A program made the position numbers and the translations under genes. This document shows, in pieces, positions 1 through 11,300 of a stretch of 64,000 bases of DNA. The stretch covers positions 1,849,471 through 1,913,470 of the forward strand of contig NW_021167079.1 in NCBI RefSeq assembly GCF_003711515.1. Reading direction: 5' to 3'. The stretch comes from Sodiomyces alkalinus F11. Lineage: Eukaryota; Ascomycota; Sordariomycetes; Glomerellales; Plectosphaerellaceae. The notes beneath the pieces were generated by a model. That model had not been told where the DNA came from, ran no database searches, and saw nothing but the letters and a program-made list of their open reading frames with translations. Position 1 is the stretch's first letter; the number at the start of each line of letters is the position of its first letter.

Positions 1-1112
1 CTGTCCCGTACGATCTTGCCAAAGAGCGAGAGTGTCAGAGTAAAGACACAACAATTTCTTTTCTTTTTGTTTACCTCAGTGGTCACGTTCTTCTCCTGGC
101 TCTGTCCGTTTGCCATGGCGCTGGTGCCAACCAGACCCGAAGACGGGGGATCGTCCTCAGTTTCGGGGCTAGCGTCATCGTCTTCTTCGATCATGGTACT
201 CTTGTTTGGCACGATCGTATTGCTCTGGAATTGCTTCTGCATCGGCCGGCCATAGTCGCCGTTTGGCAGCCCGGGCGAAGGAGGCACCCCGTAGGGATCC
301 TGGGGTGGCAGCACGCCTCGAATCGAGCTAGCGTCGGATGGTCGGCGCATTCGACTCTGGTTCCTGGGCGGGAATCCGTTTGCCATGCCGTTAACCGGCG
401 TCCCCGAGCGACTAGGCGTAGCACGCACCGAGATGGTACTGCCGGGCCGCGGTATGTCCCCATGAATGAATCGCGGAAATCTCCTCTCCAACTCGCAATA
501 CACGTCTGTAGCGAGATCCCGGAACCGTGGTGGGCCGAGTGATGAGAGTTTTTGACGAGCCTGGTTGCGCTTGGGATGGAAGTTCGGCTCGGGTACCAAG
601 TAGGGTGGAGGACCACCCTGATCAAGCCCCGGCCCAGGGGGCCTCCGCGCAGTTGCCTGCCTCCGTATCAATTCATCGTAAACGTCGGTACTGAGTTCGA
701 GGAACTGGACGGCAGATAGGCGGAGCAGCTTGTCCTGGGCTTTATTCGGGGGTTTTCCTTTACTTCCGTCACGTCCGTTCAAGTAGTCTCGAAGGGCGAT
801 GTAGTGGGTCCCCAAGACGGCTTCGTTGTGCTCCTCTCGCAGGCTCCTGCCGCTCTCGCTCCTTGCATATAGGTTGGTGCCTGCACTTGATCGTCCGATG
901 GAAGGGGGAGGGGACGGGCCGCCGGCGCTTCGAGGGCCGGGTCCAAAGCCATTCATCATGGGCCCATTGGGACCGCCCGAGTTAGGAGGGGACGCGAGGT
1001 TCCCCGGGTTATTGGAATAATTATCATCGGCCATGGATTGATATTTCGAGACCCCTGACCACTCGCTGCCACCTAGAGAGACTGGAGATAATGGCGCACT
1101 CGGTCCGTTCAT
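1..1112 (-). CDS. spa2: Spa2-like polarisome scaffold, N-terminal part (cut by window edge)
   Basis: Scaffold of the polarisome at hyphal tips, organising formin, Rho-GTPase and MAPK components. The model is exon 1 at 1112-75 (346 codons), a 60-nt intron at 74-15 (donor GTAAAC, branch CTGAC), then exon 2 running off the window at base 1. The start (ATG at 1112) is followed by an N-terminal peptide with SPVSLGGSEWSG, as in fungal Spa2; the next Met, MADD at 1034, is an alternative start. Two Spa2 homology/GIT repeats are visible: about residues 75-115 (HYIALRDYLN, then LLRLSAVQFLELSTDVYDEL) and about 145-175 (PKRNQARQKLSSL, then RFRDLATDVYCELERRFP). A proline- and serine-rich linker follows. 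The double SHD repeat is the family hallmark. The coiled coil and C-terminal region lie outside the window. Confidence 0.9.
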   Translation of the reverse strand, partial: MNGPSAPLSPVSLGGSEWSGVSKYQSMADDNYSNNPGNLASPPNSGGPNGPMMNGFGPGPRSAGGPSPPPSIGRSSAGTNLYARSESGRSLREEHNEAVLGTHYIALRDYLNGRDGSKGKPPNKAQDKLLRLSAVQFLELSTDVYDELIRRQATARRPPGPGLDQGGPPPYLVPEPNFHPKRNQARQKLSSLGPPRFRDLATDVYCELERRFPRFIHGDIPRPGSTISVRATPSRSGTPVNGMANGFPPRNQSRMRRPSDASSIRGVLPPQDPYGVPPSPGLPNGDYGRPMQKQFQSNTIVPNKSTMIEEDDDASPETEDDPPSSGLVGTSAMANGQSQEKNVTTEVNKKKRNCCVFTLTLSLFGKIVRD

Positions 1113-2657
1113 GATACAGTGGCCAGCAGACTTGTCGAAGACAGAGTGTCGAGGCGGCCAAACCTCGGGGAGGACAACGTCGTGCTCGGAAGGGCAAGAG
1201 GCTGCGAACAAAGGATAAAGGATATCAGAGCCGGGTCGAGTCGAGTCGAGTCGTCGAGCAATTCGCACCGGCTGTCTTTAGATGACCGGAGAGTCGAGGG
1301 AAGGAAGGAAAGAATGGTAGAGGGGGTTGGCCGGTCGGTCAGCAAAGATGCTTTCCAGTGTCGCGTATGTCGTAAAGGGCGATGGTCCTCTTGTCGTCTG
1401 CGTCTCGAAATCGTGACCTGTCGGGTCGGTCCCCTATCCAATAGACAGTGAAGGGAAAGGGAAGGAGAGGAATTCAGTGTCTTGTGCTACGGTGTGTGTG
1501 TGTGTAGATGGTAGCAACAAGGCCAAGACGGCGTTTGTCTGGAAGCAAGAGCCAGAACCAGAACCAAAGCCAAAGACTACTCAGTACTCTGCTGAAGGGG
1601 AGAACAAGATATCCGTGACCGACTAGCGACAGACGAAAGCATGAAACCTTGAGACGGTCCAACAGGGGAAGAACCATCAGCTACCCAATAGGAAGTCCTT
1701 AAAGGGGTGGATTCCATGGTCCCGCGATCTTAGGGGGAAATGAGGTGGAGATGGGTAAAAGTACCTCGAGGGTACTGTTGGGAGCACTAACTGGTGGCCT
1801 CGGGTGGGAAAGGCCATAACAAGAAAACTTGAAAGATACTTCCTCTCCTACTTCTCAATCTTATTCGTCTCCTCTATGATCCGTCTTCCTGGTCTTCGCT
1901 TTTCTTTTTTCCCTTGGTTATTTTTTTGTCCCTTCCTTTCGACTTACATAGCTTGAAAGGATTTGATCTTTTGGACGGAGTATTTGGGGACGACACACTC
2001 TTCAATTCGACAAAGGACGAGCATTTAAGGGGGGAAACATAAGGATATCGGTTGGTAAGGTAAGGTAGTGGACTTGGGGGGTTGCCAAGGGCAAGCGAAG
2101 TACCTAGTGTACATACGAAGTACGTTGGTTGTACCCCGAGATTACCTTAAGCTTATTGTGCGAGGTATCCGCACCAGGGTCCCAACTGTCCTTCGTGCAT
2201 TTCTATCCGTACGTCGTATTGATCTGGCCTATGATACCCTTCTGTGCCTGGAATGACTCGCAAGTGCCCTTTTTCTTTACCAGTTACGAAGTATTACCCT
2301 TTACACCTTGTGGGCGGCGCGGATTCTTATGTGCATTTTGGACGACTGAGAAGAAGCGCCCTGGAAACGAGGAAACAGCGTGGGCGCTTGATCTCCATGG
2401 CGCTGGTTGGTCTGGAGCGGTCGGTATTTCAGCCATTTCAGCGGGCGCTAACAGCCCAGGCAAGCATTTGCGTGTGACCGCGGGAACATGAAATCTCAGT
2501 GGACATCCCTTGGTACGATATGTCATTGAGGCCCCGCCCCATCAGGAATATCCTAGACAAGCTGACAAAACCAACCATCAAATTCAGTACACTAGTCTGC
2601 GAGTAGCACACTGGCCGCTTTGTTCTCGCTTCACCACCTCTCTTTCACTCTGCCTCG
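1113..2657. other. Intergenic/5' leader of spa2
   Basis: No convincing gene. It holds short microsatellites: TCGAG units around 1236-1250 and a GT run at 1492-1505. A GGTAAGGTAAGGTAG motif near 2054-2070 belongs to the dispersed TACCTA family. The open frames here (up to about 120 codons) lack ATG starts or family resemblance. Confidence 0.6.
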
Positions 2658-2927
2658 ATGGTGACCCGACGCCATCTGGTCAGAAGTTTTCTGGAAGGGC
2701 AAGCTGTCGATCCTTGCTGCTACGATCGGTTTCTTGTAGTTTCATTAGCCGGCATGTATCATGTCTTCTTAGGCCACCAAAAGCTCAGTGCCATGTCCGT
2801 CCTTTTAAGCAAGCAGAGTATGGAGCAGAAGGACGAAGCTATCCAAGCTGTTGAAGAGGCAAAGGCAAGATTCCAGACGACCGGGCTTGACGCGTTGAGA
2901 ACGGTTTTCACTATCATATTCCAGTGA
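2658..2927 (+). CDS. Possible small hypothetical ORF (89 aa)
   Basis: An open frame with a true ATG, preceded by a pyrimidine-rich stretch (TCTCTTTCACTCTGCCTCG) as is common at fungal starts. The second half (about residues 45-80) is charged and helix-like, with Glu/Lys/Gln-rich segments. I recognise no family. The length is within what random sequence can give, and the ORF ends about 300 bases from the 3' end of the convergently oriented SSU72. It may be a shadow; transcript data would decide. Confidence 0.18.
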   Translation: MVTRRHLVRSFLEGQAVDPCCYDRFLVVSLAGMYHVFLGHQKLSAMSVLLSKQSMEQKDEAIQAVEEAKARFQTTGLDALRTVFTIIFQ

Positions 2928-3223
2928 ACGATGGACATTGGAGGAATGGCATGCGTCCAGTATTATGTAATCCAGTAAAACCGATGTGTTTATACCGCTG
3001 TTGTGGCATCTTCTGCAGGCCCACGCGCCAGTTTGTCCGGTATCCCCTGGCCTTGTTGTATCTGTTCGTATCGATACTGCCCCAGAACATCTTGTTAAAC
3101 CAAAAATCGTCAATTCCCTTTCTGTCGAGGCCAGAATTCTTCCCTCAGCCGGAACGCCACGCTCAAAGAAATTACCAAGCAACCCGAGATGCGGCAGCAC
3201 CAAACCCCTACCCAAGAAGCCGT

Positions 3224-4087
3224 TTAGAACCAAGCCAATGTCCAGAGAGCAGGGAGGTGTGGCCAGCGCTCCTGCCAAGCTGCCAGTATATCGGGAACCC
3301 GTTCGTCGAAGCTGGCCCGGGCAGATGCGTTCCCAGTATCAAAGGCATTCGCTCCCACCGTCTTCCTCTCTTCCACGGCCGCAGCGTTGAGGTCGTTCGC
3401 GAGGTCCAGGATGGCCCGCCCTCCAACGCTGGCCTCCTCGTGGTTATCTTTAATGTCGACGTTGATGACGTGAACAGGACGGTTAAGCGGCGCTCCTCGG
3501 GCCATGAGGTCGTCGATCACCGCGTCCCAGCACCGTTCCTCGCATGTAATTACCACATCGACCACCCCACCTTCTGTGCCCGCACTGCCACGATCTTGGG
3601 TTTTATCTAGCCGTGGCATGCCAATTTGCCAATCCTGCCATCGCTCGGGTCCCCATTTGACATGACGGTTTCGGTCTACCATGTTAAGAACACCGTTTGC
3701 CCTATACAGACGGGTATCTTTTGATTCTAGTTCTTTGTATATACTATCATAGGATGTTTTATTGAAGTGGTACACGTTAGGTTGCGTGATGGATGGTCCG
3801 GGAAGCCTCACAAGGGAGCCTGTACCGAAGGAGATAACGGGATAGTTCGCTTGCGAAAGTCGAAGATGGGCAACCATCGACCTGTACATGCTCATGTCAG
3901 ACAGTCTATGGGAAGGATGCCTTGCTGAGGATGCGACGTACCTATTTTGGTTGCTTGCACAAACGGTAGAAAATTTCAACTTGAAGCCATCAGAGTCGGA
4001 AGGTGGGGGAGACCCGTTGGCGTTGGGATTGCCATCGTTACCAGCGGACGCGGCCACCTGGGCGGCAGCGCCGTTGGTGGTATCCAT
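3224..4087 (-). CDS. ssu72: Ssu72 RNA polymerase II CTD phosphatase
   Basis: Dephosphorylates Ser5/Ser7 of the RNA polymerase II C-terminal domain and works with the cleavage/polyadenylation machinery in the nucleus. Model: exon 4087-3942, a 60-nt intron 3941-3882 (GTACGT..CTGAC..ACAG), exon 3881-3224; 267 aa. The intron has no stop and a length divisible by three, so an unspliced reading adds 20 spurious residues after the catalytic loop. The CX5R signature VCASNQNR lies at residues 42-49 (Cys43, Arg49) and straddles the splice junction. Other family landmarks are [16 protein letters not shown], the [14 protein letters not shown] [31 protein letters not shown] and [14 protein letters not shown], which holds the catalytic-loop Asp. 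The C-terminus [10 protein letters not shown] is typical of fungal Ssu72. The N-terminal 33 residues are a low-complexity Ala/Asn/Gly/Pro extension. Confidence 0.96.
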   Translation of the reverse strand: MDTTNGAAAQVAASAGNDGNPNANGSPPPSDSDGFKLKFSTVCASNQNRYVASSARHPSHRLSDMSMYRSMVAHLRLSQANYPVISFGTGSLVRLPGPSITQPNVYHFNKTSYDSIYKELESKDTRLYRANGVLNMVDRNRHVKWGPERWQDWQIGMPRLDKTQDRGSAGTEGGVVDVVITCEERCWDAVIDDLMARGAPLNRPVHVINVDIKDNHEEASVGGRAILDLANDLNAAAVEERKTVGANAFDTGNASARASFDERVPDILAAWQERWPHLPALWTLAWF

Positions 4088-5045
4088 GATAGAGGACTAT
4101 ACGACGGCTGCAAGATCCAGAGGAATTCCTTTGGATGAGTGGCGATGCAAAGTAAGATTGTAGACTTTGGCTTCAGTGAGGTTGAAGATGGTGACGAACG
4201 CAATCGTTCCCGTGTCGCCTAGAGGATGTGCTCGTCTAGTTAGTCTCTCGCAACAACCGACTGAAAGAAACGAATACAGATGGCAGTAAAGTGCGGCATT
4301 TCAGATGGTTTAGCGTAAGGTAATAAAGTGTGTCCACATAAGATTCAGACAGCTCCAATATGGGAATCATCACGCGAGCAGGATGGTAGCAAATGCAGGT
4401 TGTCATTCTTACCCTTAAAGAAACGCGGCTGTATCGACGACCAGAAGCGGAAAGTTGTTATCTACCTTAGGCAAGGCTCAATTGCAACTCAGAGTTGGGA
4501 AGCTTTATGTTCCAAGACACTGGATGTGTGTGCCATGCGAAAATTCGGTCATGACTGAGGTCTGGAGAATTTGGAAGAGACGAGATTACGAGGCTCTAGG
4601 TTATTACGAATTACGAAATACGTGCCTCGGATCTGGTCGGGTGAACATCGGATAATGCAACAGGTACAGAGTGCCCGACTTTTCTTGTAGGTACGTACCA
4701 GCAAGCCTTGAGATCTTTGCCATGCTTTTGATTGGCAGGCGATGACAGACCTGAAACAGACGACCAAAATTAAGGGCGCCAATATTTATGGGTTTAGGGG
4801 CAGCTCAGTGGGGTGGCAAGTACAATTGCCAAAAATAGAACTCCGTGATCCCTCCCTCTGGATAGGGCACGGGTCACGTAGCCTACGTTTTACGGACGAA
4901 GTCTCACGAAGCACCACCAAGATGAAGTGCAACGTTGGTGTTATGCGATCTCTCATCTATGTCTAAACTTGTTAACGACATATACTTCATCCACACAGAG
5001 AGTATCAGTGGGAAGCAACCATGTAATATTTCACGCGGGAACGAC
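4088..5045. other. Spacer upstream of SSU72
   Basis: No gene recognised on either strand. It probably contains the SSU72 promoter and, at its far end, sequence downstream of the small gene candidate at 5046-5355. Short open frames of 60-78 codons show no resemblance or coding bias. Confidence 0.5.
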
Positions 5046-5355
5046 TTACATTTTCTCCCCGAATCGTTTATGCAGGTGGAACCGATGAGCAGCGACGGCT
5101 AGGTAATCTTCTTCCTGTCGCTTGTTCTGCTGTGCTGCTCTCCAGGCTCTAACACTCATATCACCGGGAATGCTCCCGTGAACAATTCTGCGAAGTGCAG
5201 TGTCCTCAAAACGATGCGGATATATCGCGGGCCAAAGTTCACCGCTAGTCGCGGATTAAATGCAGTGTAGGCAGGATGCAAATCTGAGAAGCTTTGATTC
5301 GAACCCCGCCCGGGAGAGTCCGAAGGGAGCCATACTAGCTTTCTGATATGGACAT
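5046..5355 (-). CDS. Cryptic small two-exon gene candidate (72 aa)
   Basis: Reading the minus strand, ATG at 5355 opens a 20-nt exon (to 5336), followed by a donor GTATGG and an acceptor ACTAG, then a 199-nt exon 5244-5046 ending in TAA. The predicted protein begins MSISESYGELWPAIYPHRF and continues with RRIVHGSIPGDMSVRAWRAA and a basic C-terminal segment ending HKRFGEKM. The composition is rich in Trp, His, Tyr and Arg with balanced charges, unlike the random frames around it. I do not recognise a family. The stop codon overlaps a perfect donor GTAAGT (5049-5044), so the second exon may instead splice onward into a longer gene. Codon third positions are not strongly GC-biased, so a decaying gene is also possible. 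Confidence 0.35.
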
Positions 5356-7051
5356 TGAATTATTGAATTATCGTCTTGGCTTACTAGAGCCTCCCCTGCC
5401 CCTCTATATGAGAAGGAAGAAGCCGATATTATTGCACTTCGTACATCGTACTCCGTAGTCTCCACTCCTGGGTGTGTGTGATTTGCGCGAGGCCATGCTT
5501 CGGGGACTTTGCTTCGTAGAATAACCATCCACTCGGTAATAATGGTAACTGCTGCCGGCCAGAGGCTCTGGATCCATATGAGCCAAAACTGCGACCACGT
5601 CTACAGCCCTTGAGGATGGCCTTCCAAAGAGTCCACGCAAGTCATGGCATTACGGTGTAGGAATATAGGTGCGCTCAACTCAAGTGGCTTCAGTGCTCTA
5701 CCATTTTCCATGTGTCTCCGTGCATGTTCGTGTGGAAAGGTGCGAGGTAGGTAGGTAAGGTAGTGGGTAACTTTTTGATATAAGGTACTCGTACAGGCAC
5801 TGGTCTCTTAGCTACCAACTGACTGTGTTAATGGCTTCCAGCCACTGCATCACGGCGAGAGGCGCTTACCTAGGAGACGATCCGGGATGTAGCGGAGAAA
5901 GAGAAAGGAATCCCGGGTGCTCAGTTGTCCAGAACCAATCGAAGCCCAAGGTTGCTAGGGAAATGGCGTTAAGCGGTGCGACATTACGAAGTACGGGGTA
6001 CCGGAGTACGCCCAACAGAACGGATGGACTTTGGCGGACTTTGGCGGATTGGCAACTTTAATTAGGCTGTGGTAATGGTGGGAGTAGAGTAGGTAATTAC
6101 CGAGTACGAATACTGCACGGAGGAGGTAGGCAGGAGTCAGAGTACTCCCCAGCTTTTTGTAGGTATTCGTACCTTGTAGGCGATAGTGGAGTGACCGGGA
6201 GAAGCAGGTGGAGTCGACATGCTCTGGTCGAAAAGCGGCGTAGGAGACGAGGACAGTACTGTGAGTGGAGGGGAGGGAGTTGGGTCCACTTAATTTTTCT
6301 CCTCCCCACGCTCGAACGCTCAACACTCGACTCCCGCTCATTCACCCACTTTCTTCCCTAACGTCCAACACACCAACGTCGCCCATCACGAACAACTTTT
6401 TCTGGCTGTTGTCGCCGTCGCTAACACTGTTATTTTTGTCCTACCAAGACATTGGGGTTTAATCTGGTCTCCTAAGAGAACGGAGGTCTTTTTTATACGT
6501 TCTTCTGCGTCGAATCCACTTGTCGCAAACTGGGAAAGCGCTCACCCGCTTAGCGGGCAGCTCACGCCTCTCCATTCTTCAGCTTTTCCATTCTCTACGC
6601 TCCTTTTCCGTCGTGGCTCTAGGTTGCTTGCGACCGTTTTCACGCCTCTCGTCTGTTTGCGACGCCTTGAGGGTTGTTGCGACATCTACAAAACCGCTTG
6701 TCTTCTGCCCTTGTCAAAAGGCTCACTTCCTCATAATTTTCTCTTGTTTTTTCCCACCTCGTGACTGGGCGACTGTTCCGTCCCCTCTCTGTCTGACTCG
6801 GCACCCCATCTACAACTTGCACATCTCGAATTGCGAATGCTTTCTCATTCACTATCTCTCTGAGACTACCAGACTGCCACCAACCTCGACAATACAACAT
6901 TTGAATCAAGGATAAAGACGCTCGCCCCGAGCAGCACGCGACTGACGGAACGACAACGGGATCGAAAGCCTTCGGCTTAGCCGCTGTGATTTCCTCGGTG
7001 GCGCCGCAACCCCACACCGACGACACCGAACTTTTTAAGCACGTCGCTGTT
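5356..7051. other. Promoter and long leader region of the Nbp2-like gene
   Basis: No gene recognised. From about 6290 to 6980 the plus strand is strongly pyrimidine-rich, typical of a fungal promoter and transcribed leader. A TACTCCGTA motif lies at 5449-5457 and a GAGGTAGGTAGGTAAGGTAG motif near 5745-5763. Confidence 0.5.
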
Positions 7052-8665
7052 ATGTCGCAAGTTTTGTCATCACTACCGACCGATCCGTCTGCCTCACCGA
7101 CTGCGAATCCCAGTCACCCCTCATTACCACCTATCGTCACCTCGCCGCCCAATCCGAACCGTCGCTCCACTCTCGCGAGACCCATGTCGCACGTTTCCAA
7201 GAACCGCCTGTCCCAGTACTCGACGACGGGCTCGATGCCCTCGCGCTCCAGACCACCGTCCCACGTTTTCCCCGTGTTTCCCTCCAGCCTCCCGTATACT
7301 CTAGTGCGCGATTTTGCCTACCCGGTTGTCCACCCCATGCACTATGGGCCGCCAGCGGAACCGTCACATCCTCCATCGGAACTTGGCACGCCAGCAAGCG
7401 AGTCGCGCAGGCTATCCGATCCGCCTGCCGCTTGGGAAAGCAGGAAGAGCTGGGAACAGAACTCCTGGGAGACCGATGGCTTCGGTCGGGGGGTAAACCT
7501 CCCTCCCATGCAATTTGGGGATGGTCCGCCGTGGAGTGAGGACGAGGATCTGCAGAGCCCAGTGGTCAGCTCGCGGCATCGCAAGCACAAGTCGACTTCG
7601 GCTGCTGTCGCCCACGGACGAGGGCGGAGTTCTCGCGATGGGCATGGTGGTTCCGCACTCATGGATCCCTCGAATTACGACCGGGAACGAGGATACTATG
7701 CTGGAACGAGCGGCGATGGCAGTGAGCGCTATTATGTAAATCAAGGGGGCGAGGCCAACGGCCCTGGAGGAGAATTCGTGACCTATCCACCCGATCAGGC
7801 ACGGCACTCGTACCAACTGGGCGATATGCGCCCGAGACAATATGCCGAACATGACGGATATCGGTCCGAGTCGGAAGCTTCCAGCGCCATGTCGTCGCCG
7901 GGCTATTTTGAGACGGACCAGTCTCGGTACTCGAGGGATTACCAATTCACCATCACCTCACCCGATGAGGAGATGCACGGGAAGGCTGTTGCATTATTCG
8001 ACTTTGAAAGGGAGAACGAAAACGAGCTGCCGTTGGTCGAAGGCCAGATTATCTGGGTTTCATATCGACATGGACAAGGATGGCTGGTAGCGGAGGATCC
8101 AAAGACACGGGAAAGCGGCCTGGTTCCCGAGGAATATGTCCGGCTTCTCCGTGACATCGAGGGCGGCATGAACAGTCTAGCCGGGCATATCGTGGAGGGA
8201 ACGACGTCGCCCAACGAAGTCGGCACTCCGACCCAAGCTGACCATGCCACATCGTTCGAACAGGCCGCGGCTGCGACAAACACCAATGGGTACCACCAGC
8301 CCGTTGTGTCGACTTTTTCAACGTCGAGCAAAGATCTCGACCCTTATCCGACGCAGCAATTGGGCATCCAAGCCGGGCAACCACCACCTCAGGTCATACA
8401 CTACCATGGGCAACGAGGTGGAAGCCAAGCGAATACACCGACACTCTCCTCGCATCAGGATGCCGGGCCCCTACGCCGCTCAAGCCAAGATCGTCAGTCC
8501 AAGGACTCGGGAACCCATGTAGTTAACCCTGACGCCGAGGCGGCGGAAGCCAAGCACGTGGACCGGTCGAGCACACCTAAGGCGACGGCGACAGCGACAA
8601 AAGCCACTACAGCACACAATGATAATGACGGTACGGCAGAGGCGGCAGAAGACATGGCCCGGTGA
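7052..8665 (+). CDS. SH3-domain protein, Nbp2-like
   Basis: Adaptor resembling yeast Nbp2, which brings the PP2C phosphatase Ptc1 to MAP-kinase modules (HOG and cell-wall integrity). Single exon, 537 aa from ATG at 7052; the frame is open from 6986 but has no earlier ATG. Residues 1-300 are disordered, Ser/Pro-rich, with a conserved-looking core SSLPYTLVRDFAYPVVHPMH. One SH3 domain lies at about residues 309-370: GKAVALFDFERENENELPL, GQIIWVSYRHGQGWLVAED, then GLVPEEYVRLL. The HGQGWL and GLVPEEYV stretches are characteristic of the Nbp2 SH3. The C-terminal 150 residues are low complexity (Ala/Thr/Gln). The function in this fungus is inferred from the domain only. Confidence 0.85.
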   Translation: MSQVLSSLPTDPSASPTANPSHPSLPPIVTSPPNPNRRSTLARPMSHVSKNRLSQYSTTGSMPSRSRPPSHVFPVFPSSLPYTLVRDFAYPVVHPMHYGPPAEPSHPPSELGTPASESRRLSDPPAAWESRKSWEQNSWETDGFGRGVNLPPMQFGDGPPWSEDEDLQSPVVSSRHRKHKSTSAAVAHGRGRSSRDGHGGSALMDPSNYDRERGYYAGTSGDGSERYYVNQGGEANGPGGEFVTYPPDQARHSYQLGDMRPRQYAEHDGYRSESEASSAMSSPGYFETDQSRYSRDYQFTITSPDEEMHGKAVALFDFERENENELPLVEGQIIWVSYRHGQGWLVAEDPKTRESGLVPEEYVRLLRDIEGGMNSLAGHIVEGTTSPNEVGTPTQADHATSFEQAAAATNTNGYHQPVVSTFSTSSKDLDPYPTQQLGIQAGQPPPQVIHYHGQRGGSQANTPTLSSHQDAGPLRRSSQDRQSKDSGTHVVNPDAEAAEAKHVDRSSTPKATATATKATTAHNDNDGTAEAAEDMAR

Positions 8666-9585
8666 TCCCCCAACTCCAGATAAACATCTAGGCAAGCCCT
8701 CCGTCTGTTTTATGGGTCCCCATACGGTCTCCGTACACGAGAAACGAATATGAATACCGAAACCGCGGCCCATGAGTTACTCACTGATGCATGAGATCGG
8801 TGACCCCAAGTCAGCTCTTCCCATGCTCCTCTAACTGTGACCGCATAAGCCGGAGACACGTTCTGAGAGTCAAAACGCTTGCCAGGGAGGATGCATGGCA
8901 GAATGGACGATGGCGCCAATGACTCTGAACGTGTCCAGCTTCTTCCCCCTAGCTTTGGGGTCAAGGAAAAGTGCAACGAGACATGCTGATGTACCTAGTC
9001 AACCGAGAGAAAGGGGCAAGGAAGGGTTGGCCAAGCAGTGAGCGAGGAGATATAGGCAGTCTTCGCAGTGATCTGGTGGAAGCAACACGGCGCCAGGAGC
9101 GTACTGCGCTTAGGTAGAGTTGGCTGTACCTCTGTAGCAGGTTGTGAATGGAAATACAACGACCCTGTATTTCGGCTCTCCAACAAACCTTGAGGCCCGA
9201 CGAACTGAGTACTTCACCACATCACTTCGATTATACGTTAGTATAGCACCCGGTATTTACGAAGGCACTTAAATGTTTAGTACCTTACCCAGACTATTCG
9301 TCTTCTTAAGCACTCATACACTTCCGAGGTAATTAGGTCCTCTCCGGAGTCGGTTGGCCACTAGGAAAGATGATCGATTAGTCAGCAACACACACCACAT
9401 CTGATCACGTGGTACTTTGTCGACGTCATCACTCAATTGCGTCAGTTTCTCGGCTGTTCCTGATTCCGGAGTGCCGTACCTACCTCAATTGATTAGTCAA
9501 TCGTCGCGACATTCCTCAACCTCAACTTCTTCAACTATCACCGGAGAAGTAATTTACATTTCTTCACTACCAATTGAGCGCCAAA
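8666..9585. other. Spacer between nbp2-like gene and mcr1
   Basis: Both flanking genes are on the plus strand. It holds the 3' end of the Nbp2-like gene and the mcr1 promoter. No additional gene seen; open frames are at most 97 codons without resemblance. Confidence 0.5.
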
Positions 9586-10857
9586 ATGTTTGCCAGGTCA
9601 GCATTCCGGGCCGCGCAGCCCCTTAAGCAGGTACGCAGTGCAGTATTACCCTAGATGATTCTTCGCCCGGCGGCACCTCAATGCCTCTCTCTTTCTCTAC
9701 TCGGGTCCGCGCGATGGACCAGTTTCTTCTCTTCTCTCTACTCGAATCCGAGCGAACATCCTAGGTGGAGAATTGAGCCGCTGATTTTCTCCTATAGCAC
9801 GTCCGTCGCTATGCCACCGAACCCAGCAAGGGAGGCTCCAACGCTGCCCTCTACGCCGCCGGTGCCGTCGGCCTGGCGGGGGCGGGGTACTATTTCCTCT
9901 CCGGCACGCCTGCGGCTCAGAAGGCCGAGGCCAAGGTCAAAAACGCAGCCAGCGACCTGACTGGCCAGCCGCCGAAGAAGGCGTTTACCGGCGGCGATCA
10001 GGGCTGGCTCTCTCTCGTGCTGGAGGACGTAGAGATCGTCAACCACAATACCAAGCGTTTCCGCTTCAAGCTGCCCGAGGAGGACCAGGTCTCGGGCCTG
10101 CATATCGCGAGTGCCCTGTTGACCAAGTACAAGGGCCCTGAGATGGAGAAGGCCGTTCTCCGGCCGTACACGCCCATAAGCGATGAAGGTAGGCTGCACC
10201 CCCTGCTTTCTTTTAACGCGCACCCTCTTTCTGGTTCTCTTGTCCTCGTTCCGTCTTGCTGACATGGCATCCTTCCGTCGTCGGATAGACGCCAAGGGCT
10301 ACATTGACCTCCTCGTGAAGAAGTACCCCGACGGCCCCATGTCGTCGCACCTGCACAACATGGTCCCCGGCCATCGCCTCGACATTAAGGGACCCTTGCC
10401 CAAGTATCCCTGGGAGCCCAACAAGCACGAGCACATCGCCCTGGTGGCGGGTGGCACGGGCATCACTCCCATGTGGCAGCTCGCCCGCGGCATCTTCAGC
10501 AACCCGGAGGACAAGACCAAGGTGACGCTCGTCTTCGGCAACGTGTCCGAGGACGACATCCTGCTGCGCCGGGAGTTCGCCGAGCTGGAGAACACCTACC
10601 CGCAGCGCTTCCGGGCCTTCTATGTCCTCGACAACCCGTCCAAGGACTGGCATGGCGCCGCCGGCTACATCGACAAGACCCTCCTCAAGACGGTTCTCCC
10701 CGAGCCCAAGACGGGCAACATCAAGGTCTTTGTCTGCGGCCCCCCCGGCATGATGAACTCCATCTCCGGGAACAAGAAGAGCCCTAAGGATCAGGGCGAG
10801 CTCTCTGGCATCTTGAAGGAGCTCGGGTACTCGTCTGACCAGGTGTATAAGTTCTAA
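9586..10857 (+). CDS. mcr1: Mitochondrial NADH-cytochrome b5 reductase Mcr1
   Basis: FAD flavoprotein passing electrons from NADH to cytochrome b5 or other acceptors, at the outer mitochondrial membrane and intermembrane space. Three exons: 9586-9630 (15 codons), 9798-10188, 10289-10857; 334 aa. The intron junctions restore PLKQ|HVRRYAT and PISDE|DAKGY. The N-terminus is a basic targeting sequence ([16 protein letters not shown]) followed by a hydrophobic anchor at about residues 31-47 ([18 protein letters not shown]). The FAD-binding motif [15 protein letters not shown], the NAD-binding [11 protein letters not shown], the nucleotide motif CGPPGMM and the terminal VYKF are all present. Length and motif order match the family. 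The short first exon is easily missed. Convergent with the peptidase gene 443 bp downstream. Confidence 0.97.
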
Positions 10858-11300
10858 GGGCGGGACCCAGTATAGAGGAGCACTCCTTTGGATGTGCGTA
10901 GAAGAAGGCGATGACCTGCATGTTGTACAATACAGCGGAATAGAACGATGCGATTCTGAGAGTGGTAGAAGCTGCATTAGATAATTCCACAGACTAAGCA
11001 TAACCGGGGGGGTTTTTTCTTCTTTTTTTTTTTTTTCGTTGTCAAGTGTCAGGATGGGGATTGAATCTCTTGAAGTTCCATGTCCAAAAGCTTGATTTGA
11101 TGTGCTTAGTTCCTAGACTGAATGCTTTCAACTAGGTGGTATTTTTCTATATGTAATTCTGTGCCTGGATATCCATTTCACTGCCATACGTCACACTTGC
11201 TAGAAGTCGATGCAGTCTCGAGGCAGGAAAAGAAAAGAAGAAGAAAAACCCGCCCATCTTTATTCATTCTTCCCCGCAGCGGGTGGCAACGACCTCGATA
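10858..11300. other. Convergent 3' region of mcr1 and the M28 peptidase gene
   Basis: 443 bp holding both 3' ends. A G7 run followed by a T-rich tract occupies about 11006-11037. No gene seen. Confidence 0.5.

Noticed and set aside
2805..3278. 157-codon minus-strand frame next to SSU72
   Set aside because: Overlaps the 3' end of SSU72 in another frame; no resemblance and poor composition.
5280..5320. tRNA-like GATTCGAACCC sequence
   Set aside because: Resembles a T-loop on the minus strand, but the flanks do not pair into a T stem and no anticodon or acceptor arms are present.
10213..11001. 262-codon minus-strand frame opposite mcr1
   Set aside because: Lies antisense to the conserved Mcr1 catalytic exon and crosses an intron; no independent support.
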